This document shows, piece by piece, positions 46,884 through 57,410 of a DNA stretch of 64,000 nt. The stretch is from Closterium sp. Naga37s-1. Its lineage: Eukaryota > Streptophyta > Zygnematophyceae > Desmidiales > Closteriaceae. A program made the translations under genes and the position numbers. The DNA is taken from positions 558,001-622,000 of the forward strand of contig CANJKZ010000774.1 in assembly GCA_947471745.1 (NCBI GenBank), in the 5' to 3' direction. The stretch's first letter is position 1. Each line of letters begins with the position of its first letter. A model generated the notes under the pieces. That model saw only the letters and a program-made list of their open reading frames with translations, had not been told where the DNA came from and searched no databases.

Positions 46884-48476
46884 AAGGAGCCTGCCACTAT
46901 TCAGCAGGCTCTGGGGGGGGAACACAAGGAAAAATGGCGCGAAGCCATGGACAGAGAATTAAAGGCGCTGCAAAAACGCAACACCTGGAAAGTCGTGCCT
47001 ATCGGAGTGGCACGCAACAAGACCATTCTCACGGGAAAATGGGTTTTCCGCATGAAAACAAAAGCCGACGGAACGATAGACAAATTCAAGGCACGCTGGG
47101 TCGTGCGCGGCTTCGACCAAGAGCATGGACGAGACTTCACGGAAACATTCGCACCAGTAAGCCGACATACCTCACTACGGATTCTCCTCGCGATAGCCGC
47201 CATGAACCGGAAGAAACTTCGACAAATCGATGTTGCCAACGCATTCCTCTACGCCCCTGTCGATGCTGAGATCTTCGTCGAACATCCACATGGGTCTAAT
47301 GCAGACCCCAACCAAGTCTGTCAGCTGCAAAAATCACTGTACGGCATCAAACAAGCCCCGAGACTGTGGCAGCAGCATCTCCACGCCCGTCTAATCCGCA
47401 TCGGATTCTGCCAACTACCACATGACCAAGGGATGTACCGACTTACTAAGGGAACCAACCACATCCTGCTCATCGTCTACGTAGACGATCTCCTCTACAT
47501 AGGCTCCACCGACGACATAACGACCTGGTTTGAAGGGGAGCTGCAGCGGGATCTCACACTCACCGTCGCGACTACCGTGACAAAGTACCTGGGACTCAAC
47601 ATACAAGACGGCGACAACGCAATCTACCTCAGCACTTAAAAATACACAGACACCATCGCCAAACGATTCGGACTAACTCCAGCTGCCATCACCACGCCAT
47701 ACCGTTACACCGACGGAAATCGCAACAGAGTCCCCGCCCTACTCAAGCCTGCCGGCATTCGCGACTACCAACGAAAGCTAGGCTGTCTACTCTTTGCAGC
47801 CGTTACCTGCCGACCGGATCTATCTTACTCAGCTAGTCAACTCGCCACCTACCTCAAGAAGCCTGAAGCAGAACACATGATGGAGCTCGACCGTGCACTT
47901 CACTACCTCATCAGCACCCCGACGATCGGACTAACCTACCACAAGACCAGAACTACGACACCTAAACTAATCGGCTACGTCGACGCCGACCATGCTGGAG
48001 ACTCTGACAACAGGCGATCTCGTACTGGCTACATCTACCGACTTGAACCTATCGGCCCCATCTCATGGCAGTCGAACAAGCAAGAGCTAATCGCTCTCTC
48101 CTCAGCCGAAGCAGAATACATCGCACTCTGCTCAGCCACCAAGGAAGGACTATATCTTCGCGAATTGCTGGAAGAAGCAAAATTGGCTCAGTTACCCAGC
48201 TTCTCCCTCTTCTGCGACAACCAATCGGCCATTCGCATAGCGAACAAAAATGGGTTCGTGAATCGAACGAAGCACATCGCCCTCCGGTACTTCTTCGTAA
48301 AAGACGAAATCGAGAAGGGAAGACTCGAGTTATCCACTGTCCCACTTCCGAGATGGCAGCCGATTACTTGACCAAGAAACTCGGAAAACAGAAGTTCGAG
48401 TACTGCATGCTGATGACTGGACAAGGACACGTCATCAGCAGCGACACTCCAGAAGCGAAGGGGAGTGTTGGAAACA
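46884..48476 (+). pseudogene. B1 reverse transcriptase/RNase H segment
   Basis: Continues pol: WVFRMKTKADGTIDKFKARW, QIDVANAFLYAPVDAEIFVE, LLIVYVDDLLYIGS, then a TAA at 47637-47639, then RNase H (VDADHAGDSDNRRSRTGYIY, ALSSAEAEYIALCSATKEGL). A one-base loss near 48.34 kb shifts frame before the terminal MAADYLTKKLGKQKF block. It ends at the 3' LTR. Confidence 0.92.
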
Positions 48477-48826
48477 AGTAACTTAACGCTTCTGAAGTAT
48501 CGAAGTATCGACACAAAACGGAGCAGACTACAGTGAAGCAACACGCGAGTCAACAAAAGTAACAGCTAGAGGTTACGCGAAGGTCAAAGGTCGCTGACCT
48601 TTGACTCGACGAAAAATACAGCGCGACAGCAAGGACACATAACTGACTCGATATTGAGCAGTTACCCGAGTCGTCACTGTATCGAACTGCAACAGCAAAA
48701 ACAGTTAAAGTAAAACCTTTCATATTCCTTTGTAATCATATAAAGCCTTGTATCTCTCTGCTATTACGGTATCAACTTATCTTGCTCTCACATACTAGCG
48801 CAGGGTGGTTCAAGTAATCTTATTAC
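48466..48826 (+). repeat. 3' LTR of B1, left part
   Basis: 361 bp matching the 5' LTR up to TTATTAC, where B2 inserted. The missing remainder is at 57125-57205. Confidence 0.93.
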
Positions 48827-49272
48827 TGTTGGAAACAATCGGTCCTAAGCGCCTCTGTCGTGTCGAAACACTAAGACACAAAAGAAACGGAGTATAACAA
48901 ATCACCGGCGAGTCAACCCTCGGAGGTTGAAAGTAACTGTTGGAGGTTACGCGAAAGTCAAAGGTCAGCGACCTTTGACCTGACAAAGTACAGCGCGACA
49001 GCAAGGACAAACAACTGACTCGGTATTGAGCAGTTGCCCGAGTCGTCACCGTATCGAACCGCAACAGCAATAGTAAAACGGTTATTAACTGTATCTCTTC
49101 GTATTCCTTGTACTCTTATAAAAGCTTGTATCTCTTTGTTTTAATTAACTTACTTTGCCCTCACATACTAGTGCAAGGTGGTTCACAACTCTTTAATCAA
49201 CGCTTCCGCTACTACACCAACTCTACCCAGAGTTCACCCCTGCAAAGATCCTAAGGGTTTTTCAGCCCAACA
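48827..49272 (+). repeat. 5' LTR of B2
   Basis: 446 bp, followed by the primer-binding site. Confidence 0.95.
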
Positions 49273-49327
49273 TGGTATCAGAGCAATCAAGGGGAATTCA
49301 ACTTCTATACCGACAACATCAACAAGC

Positions 49328-51760
49328 ATGGCTACACAAAAGGAAAGGAGCAACTCCAACGGCTCCCAGGGCACTAATCCTACTCCACCTCCTGCCTCTG
49401 GCCTACAGACAGAGGAGGGCACAGCAACAAGACCCAGAGCAATATCTACCGAGACTCCCGCAAATCAACCTGCAGACTTCGACCAGAGCATGATGGAGAA
49501 GTTTTTCTCCTTCATGTCCTTCTACGAGCAACACCAGCAATCGGCACCTGCGCAGTCACACAACAGCAACAACAACGGAGCAACACCCATGAGTCTCGAC
49601 GGCTCATCATATGCACGAGGAAATCAACAACAGCAGCCTACCTTTGCTCCGTACGAGCGCGGGTCCATCAGCTTTATGCCACACCCACAGCCTTCACCTG
49701 GACAAGAAAAATCACTGGACGCATTACAAGTTCAGTCGCAGTTCGCACACGTTCTGAAGATGCAGACGTCAAGACCTTTCGATGGAAAGGACTTCTTCAC
49801 CTGGTCGTTCGAGTTCGAGCTGATGATGGAAGGCGCGCAGATACTCGGGTTCTTCGACGGGTCTCTGCCATACCCAACAAACGGCACACAGTACGAGAAG
49901 CAGCAGTACACCTATCAGTCAATGATGGCGTACACGATCCTACTGAGGAATATCACCCCGACTCAACAGCAGAACATAAGGTCTTACCGAGGTTACGGCA
50001 ACTCCGCGGAGCTCGCGTACAACCACCTGAAGAGCCTGTATCAAGCAACAGACAGCGTAAGCCAAAGTCGGTTAATGGCGCAACTGACAACGGTTGAAAT
50101 GAAACCAGGGGAGAAAGGAATGGCGTATATCAGTCGATGTCGCGAGTTGCGCGACAAGCTTCTTCGATGCGGAGGGTCGATCTCTGAAGACGCCTTCGTG
50201 ACAGTCATCATCGGCGGCCTCGGTCCTCAATGGCGCGCCACAAAGGCCATTCTCCGAGCTCACGGAAGAATCTCCGAAGTAGCGCTCTGCGCCGAAATCC
50301 ACGCCGAGCAGCAAGACATGGACCTGCAAGAAGAACGACATAAAAAGAAGACATCAGCACCGGAATTCGCGTTCCACACTCAGCGACGCTACAACAACAA
50401 CAACAACCGGCAGCAACAACCGAAGCCAGTACCTCCGTTCTGCCACATCTGCAAAACTTCAGGACACCCGCGTACGCACTGCCCAAATCGTCAACAGTCA
50501 ACAACTCCACAGCGGCAACTTCGACCTTCAAGCAGCCAAATCGCCTCAACGCAAGCAAATCCCACGACCCAGATTCAAGCCTCAACGACTTCAATGGGAC
50601 AACCTGCACAAGGAGCAAGAAACATCGTCAGCTGCATGGCAAAGCTGAGTGACTCCTGCATCACCGAGTCACCACCACACTACTCACCGGAAGAACAACT
50701 CGACGAAACCACACCCCGCCGCGAGTCACTTCAGCCGAACCCGACATACGCCGCCATCGCCCAAAGCGAACCATCCGGAAAAGACACATGGTTCTTGGAC
50801 AGTTGCTGCGGACAGCACATGTGCTCCTCGGGACGCTTCGTTCAACGAGAACACCAACTTCAACGCGAAGTTGTCATTACAGTCGCCAACAATCAGAACC
50901 TGCGAACACGACGACAAGGCGTAGTTCAACTTCAGTCAAGGGAAACAAACGTTATACTGCAGATGTCAAAAGTACTAATCACAGAGGGACTCGGCTACAA
51001 CTTACTGAGCGTCAGTCAGCTAATGGCGAAAGGGATTCACCTCGAAGAAGACAGAACCACCCAAGAATTCAAACTATATCATGGGAGAGGAGGACTTTAC
51101 ATCGGCAAAGCGGTCCTCAAGAACAATGTCTTCGTTCTTGATTTCGTTCCTGATCTTGGCACCGCCGACAGCGACGCCATCGTTAACTTCACCAACTGGA
51201 CACACCCTCCAGACCTTGATCCAGACTTCAGTCCAGAAGGCTTCTGGTACTCACACACCATCCCTGAAGCAGAAAGAACAAGGGCGTTAGCAACAATTCA
51301 GACAACATCGGCAGCAGCAGAGACAACATCGGCAGCAGCAGAGACAACATCGGCAGCAGCAGAGACAACATCGGCAGCAGCAGAGACAGAGACAACATCG
51401 GCAGTAGCAGAACCATCAACGGCAGCAGCAGGAACGTCAACACCAATTGCTGGTCCTTCAACGACACCGCTCCTCATCGACGACACACCACCGACACCCG
51501 CGCAACAACTACACCCAGCACCACAAGAAGTTCATCGTAGCGCCAACTTCCACCGCCAACTTCTACTCCAACTCCGATATGTACCGACGATCACCCGGAC
51601 ATCGCGCCGACGAAAGCACCTGGCACGCAAGGATGGGACACTCAAGCAACACAGTATTAAACAATACGATAAGAGCAGGAGTACTCGACAAGGACTCACT
51701 CCTACTGACCGACGGACGAGAACTTCAACGAGTACGCGGAACGTGCTTCACCTGCCCTGA
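49328..51760 (+). CDS. B2 gag-protease open frame
   Basis: Starts MATQKERSNSNGSQGT at 49328, 56 bp after the LTR. Gag core: MMEGAQILGFFDGSLPY, SYRGYGNSAELAYNHLKSLY, MKPGEKGMAYISRCRELRDK. A CCHC knuckle CHICKTSGHPRTHC (nucleic-acid binding) follows at about 50.44 kb. The protease region is WFLDSCCGQHMCSSGRF, where the usual D-S/T-G catalytic triplet reads D-S-C; then LGYNLLSVSQLMAKG. A short tandem ETTSAAA repeat lies at 51.30-51.40 kb. The frame overlaps the integrase frame (+1) by about 310 nt. Confidence 0.92.
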   Translation: MATQKERSNSNGSQGTNPTPPPASGLQTEEGTATRPRAISTETPANQPADFDQSMMEKFFSFMSFYEQHQQSAPAQSHNSNNNGATPMSLDGSSYARGNQQQQPTFAPYERGSISFMPHPQPSPGQEKSLDALQVQSQFAHVLKMQTSRPFDGKDFFTWSFEFELMMEGAQILGFFDGSLPYPTNGTQYEKQQYTYQSMMAYTILLRNITPTQQQNIRSYRGYGNSAELAYNHLKSLYQATDSVSQSRLMAQLTTVEMKPGEKGMAYISRCRELRDKLLRCGGSISEDAFVTVIIGGLGPQWRATKAILRAHGRISEVALCAEIHAEQQDMDLQEERHKKKTSAPEFAFHTQRRYNNNNNRQQQPKPVPPFCHICKTSGHPRTHCPNRQQSTTPQRQLRPSSSQIASTQANPTTQIQASTTSMGQPAQGARNIVSCMAKLSDSCITESPPHYSPEEQLDETTPRRESLQPNPTYAAIAQSEPSGKDTWFLDSCCGQHMCSSGRFVQREHQLQREVVITVANNQNLRTRRQGVVQLQSRETNVILQMSKVLITEGLGYNLLSVSQLMAKGIHLEEDRTTQEFKLYHGRGGLYIGKAVLKNNVFVLDFVPDLGTADSDAIVNFTNWTHPPDLDPDFSPEGFWYSHTIPEAERTRALATIQTTSAAAETTSAAAETTSAAAETTSAAAETETTSAVAEPSTAAAGTSTPIAGPSTTPLLIDDTPPTPAQQLHPAPQEVHRSANFHRQLLLQLRYVPTITRTSRRRKHLARKDGTLKQHSIKQYDKSRSTRQGLTPTDRRTRTSTSTRNVLHLP

Positions 51761-53295
51761 AGGTGACTTACCACATCGACCGTTTGCGTCTCATCACAAC
51801 CCGAGCGCACCCGCGTACGCACAACTCGAGAAGGTGTATAGCGACATCCTGTACAATCGGGAACCAGGACAAGTAATATACAACTATACAATCACCTTCA
51901 TCGACGCCGCCACCCGTTACGTCTGGCACCTAAACCTCCCTAGCCGCGACATGGCATTCGCAGCCTTCGTTGCCTGGCTACCAGTAGCAGAGAGAGAATC
52001 GGGCGTGAAACTGAAAAGCTTCCAGTCAGACGGAGGAGGAGAATACACCTCTCAGCGATTCAAGCAGTACCTGGCAGAAAGGGGAATCAAGCGGCTCATC
52101 TCCCTTCCCTATGCCCATCAGCAGCAAGGTGTAGCAGAAAGAATGAACAGGACCTTGCAGAACAGCATGCGCAAACTGTTACGTGGCATGCGGCTACCCA
52201 ACCACCAGTGGCCTGCGGCAATGGACCACGCCGTCATGCTGCACAACTTGCTATCGTCATCATCGCTTCCAAACAACGCATCACCGCATCTGCTATGGAC
52301 AGGGAAACAGGGCAGCACAAAAATGTTACGAGTATTCGGATGCATGGTACAGTACCGACCCCCAGCAGCACGAGCGGGCCGATTTTCTCAACGAGCACAG
52401 TGGGGACTACACCTGGGAATCGAAAAGAACTACAACGCGTGGAAAATCTTCGACGTCCATTCCAAGGAAACAGTAGCAGCACGTGATGTAATTTTCTACG
52501 AACGACTCACGCTCCAGACATACCTTGCCAACCTGCAAGAAGACCAGGATCCCACAGGTGGTTTTCGCGGTAACCGAGCCTTCGCCTCAGCAACGGACGA
52601 AGCTGACTGGGACGAGCAGAATGTGGACAACGCATCAGAAGAAGCCGGACCTCTTCCATCCTGCTCCGTGGACGTTCCCATGGACGAAGATAACCCTCGC
52701 GAAAGTGTCAACGCCGAAACCTTCTACTATTTCGCCGACAACGGTTACGAAACACCTGCGACAGTCAACACCAACGAAGCAGAACGAGTAGGACCCAACT
52801 TCATACCTGATCCAGAAGCGGGAGATGAAGCAGCTTATCCCGAGGACGCAAATCTTCCCCGCTATTCACAGAGTGGACTGCAAATTCTCGGACTCGTCAC
52901 CGCAGTCCACGGCACCGCCATTCCTAAAGAGCCTGCGACGGTTCAACAGGCTCTGGGGGGGGAGCATAAGGAAAAATGGCGCGAAGCCATGGACAAGGAG
53001 CTGAAGGCACTGGAGGAACGCAACACGTGGAAAGTGGTTCCTATCGGCGTGGCACGGAACAAGACAGTGCTCACCGGGAAGTGGGTCTTCCGTGTGAAGA
53101 CAAAGGCTGACGGCACCATTGACAAATTTAAGGCTCGCTGGGTTGTACGCGGCTTCGACCAAGAACACGGACGCGACTTCACCGAAACTTTCGCTCCGGT
53201 TAGCCGCCACACCTCACTACACATTCTCCTCGCAATCGCCGCCATGAAGAAGAAGAAGCTGCGACAAATTGACGTCGCGAACGCGTTTCTCTACG
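51447..53295 (+). CDS. B2 integrase and N-terminal reverse transcriptase (interrupted)
   Basis: Frame +1 to gag-protease. Pre-integrase FYSNSDMYRRSPGHRADEST, zinc ligands WHARMGH and CFTCPEGDLPH, core DAATRYVWHL, SFQSDGGGEYTSQRF and QQQGVAERMNRTL (D, D, E), then reverse transcriptase WVFRVKTKADGTIDKFKARW and QIDVANAFLY, where the family-C element enters at CTACG. True start unclear: it is probably expressed as a fusion with the gag-protease frame. Confidence 0.9.
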
Positions 53296-53505
53296 TGACA
53301 AAATACTAGCGTGAGTTTGGCTTAGGAGCCATAGTTTAGGAGCCTTGGTAGTTGAGTTCGAGTTTAGGAAAAGTATCGAGAGGTTTGGAAGGAGAGGAAT
53401 GAGGTTTCACTAGCAAGAGTTGGGATACAAGTACAACACCCTAAATTGGGTTGTACTCATTACAGAGTACCCCACTGCAGGCTAGACAGCAAATACATTC
53501 TGACA
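53296..53505 (-). repeat. 3' LTR of family C copy 2
   Basis: 210 bp, TGACAAAATACTAG...CATTCTGACA on plus strand. Confidence 0.94.
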
Positions 53506-54089
53506 CACCCCCATAGCCAAAGTGGGGTGTAATCAGCACAATGAGCAAGCATAGAGCAAGAGTTCACAATAGGTAAGTAAGGCTAGAGCTAATCACAGAG
53601 GGCAAGTGAGGAGGAGGAGAGACTGTGGGGGAGAGAAGATGGGAGGCGGCTGCTGACGCTGCAGACACACAGACGAGCTGCTGGCTCAGTGGCTACCGGA
53701 ACAGCGCTCCGGACTACTGGGGTAACTGGCCCCGCGGCTAAAAGTAGCGGCAGACGAGCAACGGACCCACGGGCGACTGGCGACTACCGGAGATTGTAGC
53801 CTCCGGACTGCTGCTGCTGCTGACGACAAGACTGCTGCCTCCACTCGACCTCCCCAGCTGCCTAACGCCCTTCTCACACACCCCCTGCTCAAACCCTAGC
53901 CCTACACCCACAGCACCCCCTTAAACCCTAAACCCCAGACTCCCACACATCCACCCCCCTCAGCGAGAGCTGCAGCAGTGGGAGACGAAGGAGGAGGAGG
54001 AGGAGGGAACGGCACGCACAACCGACACCCCCACAACCATCACCCCCACACCCACCCCCCCACGGCTGCACCGGGTCCAGGAGCGGCTG

Positions 54090-54790
54090 CTGCAGGGGCC
54101 AGGGGCGGCTGCTGCTGGGGCGGCTGCTCCAGGGGCTGCTGCTGCTGGGGCGGCTGCTCCAGGGGCTGCTGCTGCTGAGGCGGCTGCTCCAGGGGCTGCT
54201 GCTGCTGGGGCGGCTGCTCCAGGGGCTGCTGCTGCTGGGGAGGCTGCTCCAGGGGCTGCTGCTGCTGGGGCGGCTGCTCCAGGGGCTGCTGCTGCTGGGG
54301 CGGCTGCTGCTGGGGCGGCTGCTCCAGGGGCTGCTGCTGCTGGGGCGGCTGCTCCAGGTGCTGCTGCTGCTGGGGCGGCTGCTCTAGGGGCTGCTGCTGC
54401 TGGGGCTGATGCTGCTGGGGCGGCTGCTCCAGGTGCTGCTGCTGCTGGGGCGGCTGCTCCAGGGGCTGCTGCTGCTGGGGCTGCTGCTGCTGGGGCGGCT
54501 GCTGCTGGGGCGGCTGCTCCAGGGGCTGCTGCTGCTGGGGCGGCTGCTCCAGAGGCTGCTGCTGCTGGGGCGGCTACTCCAGGGGCTGCTACTGCTGGGG
54601 CGGCTGCTTCAGGGGCTGCTGCTGCTGGGGCGGCCGCTGCAGTGGCGGCGGCTCCAGGGGTTGCTGCTGCTGGGGCGGCTGCTCCAGGGGCTGCTGCTGC
54701 TGGGGCGGCTGCTCCAGGGGCGGCTGCTGTTGCAAGGCAGGCCGCTCCAGGGGCGGCTGCTTCAGGGGCGGCGGCTCCAGGGGCGGCTGC
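54090..54790 (-). repeat. GCT/GGGGCG minisatellite inside family C copy 2
   Basis: About 25 units of 18-30 bp built from GGGGCGGCTGCTCCAGGGG and CTGCTGCTGCT. It is open on both strands and yields Ala/Pro- or Leu/Gly-rich frames of no likely function. Confidence 0.93.
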
Positions 54791-55251
54791 TGCAGCGGAA
54801 AGTAGGAGGGAGGGGAGGGGAAGGGCGCGGCCCCCATTGTGCCCTGACGGGTGATGTGCTAGGGAGCCGCGCAGGTCCCCAAAAGTGCCTCGACTGGCAA
54901 CGAGAGGGGACCGCGCGCAGGCCCCTAAGGCGCCGCGACGAGGCAACGGGAGGGGCCGGCTCGCGGGCCCCGAAAGTGCCGCGACGAGGCGACGGGAGGG
55001 ACCTGCGTGCAGGCCCCCAAAACGCCTCGACGAGGCGACGGTCGGGGCCAGTGCGCGGGCCCCTAAGACGCCGCGACGAGGTAGGAACCCGCCGCGCGCC
55101 TCGGGGCGCACGGCGGGCAGAAAACCGCCACGCGCTCCGAGCGCGTGGCGGGAAGAAAAATGGGATGTCGCGCGCCACGGGGCGCGCGACACACAGTAGG
55201 GCAGCGGAATCGAGTGGGCCCACAGGCCAGGAACGTTAAGCTCTGATAACA

Positions 55252-55461
55252 TGACAAAATACTAGCGTGAGTTTGGCTTAGGAGCCATAGTTTAGGAGCC
55301 TTGGTAGTTGAGTTCGAGTTTAGGAAAAGTATCGAGAGGTTTGGAAGGAGAGGAATGAGGTTTCACTAGCAAGAGTTGGGATACAAGTACAACACCCTAA
55401 ATTGGGTTGTACTCATTACAGAGTACCCCACTGCAGGCTAGACAGCAAATACATTCTGACA
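55252..55461 (-). repeat. 5' LTR of family C copy 2
   Basis: 210 bp, no difference from the other LTR seen by eye. Confidence 0.94.
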
Positions 55462-55466
55462 CTACG

Positions 55467-56695
55467 CACCTGTTGATGCAGAAATTTTCGTCGAGCTACC
55501 GCACGGCTCCCACAGAGAACCCAACCAAGTCTGCCAGCTACTCAAGTCACTCTACGGCATCAAGCAGGCTCCGCGACTGTGGCAACAGTACCTGCACACT
55601 CGCCTCATCCGCATCGGCTTCAAGCAACTACCGCACGATCAAGGCATGTACCGGCTCACAAAAAACGACGACTACATCCTACTAATCGTCTACGTGGACG
55701 ATCTCCTTTACATCGGCTCGAATGACGGCATCACTACCTGGTTCGAAGGGGAGCTGCAGCGAGATCTCACGCTCACAGTTTCATCTACCGTCACTCAGTA
55801 CCTCGGCCTCAACATCCGGGAAGAGGAGGACGCGATCTACCTCAGCGCCGAGAAATATGCCGACACCATCGCCAAACGCTTTACGCTCACACCGACAGCC
55901 ATCTCCACGCCATACCGCTACACGGCAGGGAACGACAAAGGAAGCTCCGCTCTACTCAAGCCCGCCGGCATACGAGACTACCAGAAGAAGCTGGGATGTC
56001 TTCTCTTCGCAGCCGTCACCTGTCGCCCCGACCTCTCATACTCCGCAAGCCAGCTCGCCACCTACCTCAAGAAGCCTGAAGCAGAACATCTGGCGGAGCT
56101 CGACCGCACTCTTCACTACTTCGTCAGCACCCCAACGATCGGCCTAACTTACTACAAGAACGCAACCACACCGACTAAGTTAATCGGCTACGTCGACGCT
56201 GATCACGCTGGCGACTCCGACAATAGGCGCTCCCGCACCGGCTACATCTACCGCCTCGAACCTATCGGACCTATCTCTTGGCAGTCGAGCAAGCAGGAAT
56301 TAATTGCTCTCTTGTCAGCTGAAGCAGAATATATTGCACTCTGCTCAGCCACCAAGGAAGGACTCTATCTTCGCGAGCTGCTGGAAGAAGCGAAGTTAGC
56401 CGAGTTACCCAACTTTACCCTGTTCTGCGACAACCAGTCAGCAATTCGCATCGCCAACAAGAACGGCTTCGCAAACAGGACGAAACACATCACCCTGCGA
56501 TATTTCTTCGTGAAGGACGAGATCGAGAAGGGAAGGCTCGAGCTGTCATACTGTCCCACGTCTGAGATGGCAGCTGACTACCTGACCAAGAAGCTCGGAA
56601 AGCAGAAGTTCGAATACTGCATGTTGCTGACTGGACAGAGCCACGTCAGCGACACTCCAGAAGCGAAGAGGAGTGTTGGAAACAATCGGTCCTAA
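55467..56695 (+). CDS. B2 reverse transcriptase C-terminus and RNase H
   Basis: Continues pol after the insert: DAEIFVELPHGS, SLYGIKQAPRLW, ILLIVYVDDLLYIGS, then RNase H VDADHAGDSDNRRSRTGYIY, ALLSAEAEYIALCSATKEGL, FCDNQSAIRIANKNGF and MAADYLTKKLGKQKF. No stop until 56695, just inside the 3' LTR. Without the insertion B2 would be close to coding-complete. Confidence 0.92.
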
Positions 56696-57119
56696 GCGCC
56701 TCTGTCGTGTCGAAACACTAAGACACAAAAGAAACGGAGTATAACGAATCACCGGCGAGTCAACCCTCTGAGGTTGAAAGTAACTGTTGGAGGTTACGCG
56801 AAAGTCAAAGGTCAGCGACCTTTGACCTGACAAAGTACAGCGCGACAGCAAGGACAAACAACTGACTCGGTATTGAGCAGTTGCCCGAGTCGTCACCGTA
56901 TCGAACCGCAACAGCAGTAGTAAAACGGTTATTAACTGTATCTCTTCGTATTCCTTGTACTCTTATAAAAGCTTGTATCTCTTTGTTTTAATTAACTTAC
57001 TTTGCCCTCACATACTAGTGCAAGGTGGTTCACAACTCTTTAATCAACGCTTCCGCTACTACACCAACTCTACCCAGAGTTCACCCCTGCAAAGATCCTA
57101 AGGGTTTTTCAGCCCAACA
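56674..57119 (+). repeat. 3' LTR of B2
   Basis: 446 bp, near-identical to 48827-49272. Confidence 0.95.
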
Positions 57120-57124
57120 ATTAC

Positions 57125-57205
57125 TACGCTTCCGCAAATTACAACATTCCTACTACAAAGGTCTCAGCCTTGAAAAAGATCCTAAGGGCTTTTCTCAGCC
57201 CATCA
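57125..57205 (+). repeat. 3' LTR of B1, right part
   Basis: 81 bp continuing B1's LTR after the ATTAC duplication (TACGCTTCCGCAAATTAC...CAGCCCATCA). Confidence 0.92.
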
Positions 57206-57410
57206 ATAGTGTACCTGAGTGTTCTGTAGCCTTAAGATAGATGTGTGTGTATGCTTCTGAAATTTACTGCAAATAAAAAGTCTGGCATGCCTTGCTAGAT
57301 CGGAAAAGGTCACATCGAACCAGCGTACTGATGCTTCCTTGATAAGCATCAGGAAAGTGAGTAAGTTATATTAGCCCTGGCACAGCTCCAACAGGCAAAA
57401 CACCACCCTC

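Larger units (their letters stand above)
53296..55461 (-). mobile_element. non-autonomous LTR retrotransposon, family C copy 2, in B2 RT
   Basis: Two 210-bp LTRs (53296-53505, 55252-55461) appear identical. CTACG flanks both (53291-53295, 55462-55466) and removing the insert restores the B2 codons for FLYAPVDAE. Orientation is minus: the primer site (complement GCTCTGATAACA) is at 55240-55251 and the purine tract abuts 53505. The interior resembles copy 1 at its start (GCGCGCCCCGTGG..., GCCCGCCGTGCGCC) but carries different expanded repeats: GGGGCGGCTGCTCC(A)GGGGCTGC units at 54.1-54.8 kb and about 60-bp units with GCGACGAGGC at 54.88-55.08 kb. No gag or pol. Confidence 0.95.
48827..57119 (+). 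mobile_element. Ty1/copia element B2 inserted in the 3' LTR of B1
   Basis: 446-bp LTRs at 48827-49272 and 56674-57119 (TGTTGGAAACAATCGG...CAGCCCAACA) differ at about 3 positions, so the insertion is recent. ATTAC is duplicated (48822-48826, 57120-57124). Primer site TGGTATCAGAGC at 49273-49284. Full gag-pol is present apart from a frame change near 51.5 kb and a family-C insertion (53296-55461) in reverse transcriptase. B2 and B1 LTRs share head, tail and the AAAGGTCA..TGACCTTT motif but differ in the middle, so they are two subfamilies. Confidence 0.96.
37022..57205 (+). mobile_element. Ty1/copia element B1, outer shell of a nested complex
   Basis: The 5' LTR is 37022-37458 (TGTTGGAAAC ... 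CCCAACA), with primer site TGGTATGAGAGC next. The 3' LTR is split by element B2 into 48466-48826 and 57125-57205. The two LTR halves sum to 442 bp against 437 bp, and the 5-bp difference is a visible insertion near 48.77 kb. Flanks ATACT (37017-37021) and ATAGT (57206-57210) fit a 5-bp duplication with one mutation. B1's own coding region is broken by A' (37636-44396) and a TRIM (46539-46883) and has lost an internal segment. Total footprint 20.2 kb, of which less than 5 kb is B1 itself. Confidence 0.93.

Noticed and set aside
53960..55252. 430-residue Ala/Pro-rich frame on the minus strand
   Set aside because: It lies wholly in the repeat-filled interior of the non-autonomous family C element and has no gag or other motif.
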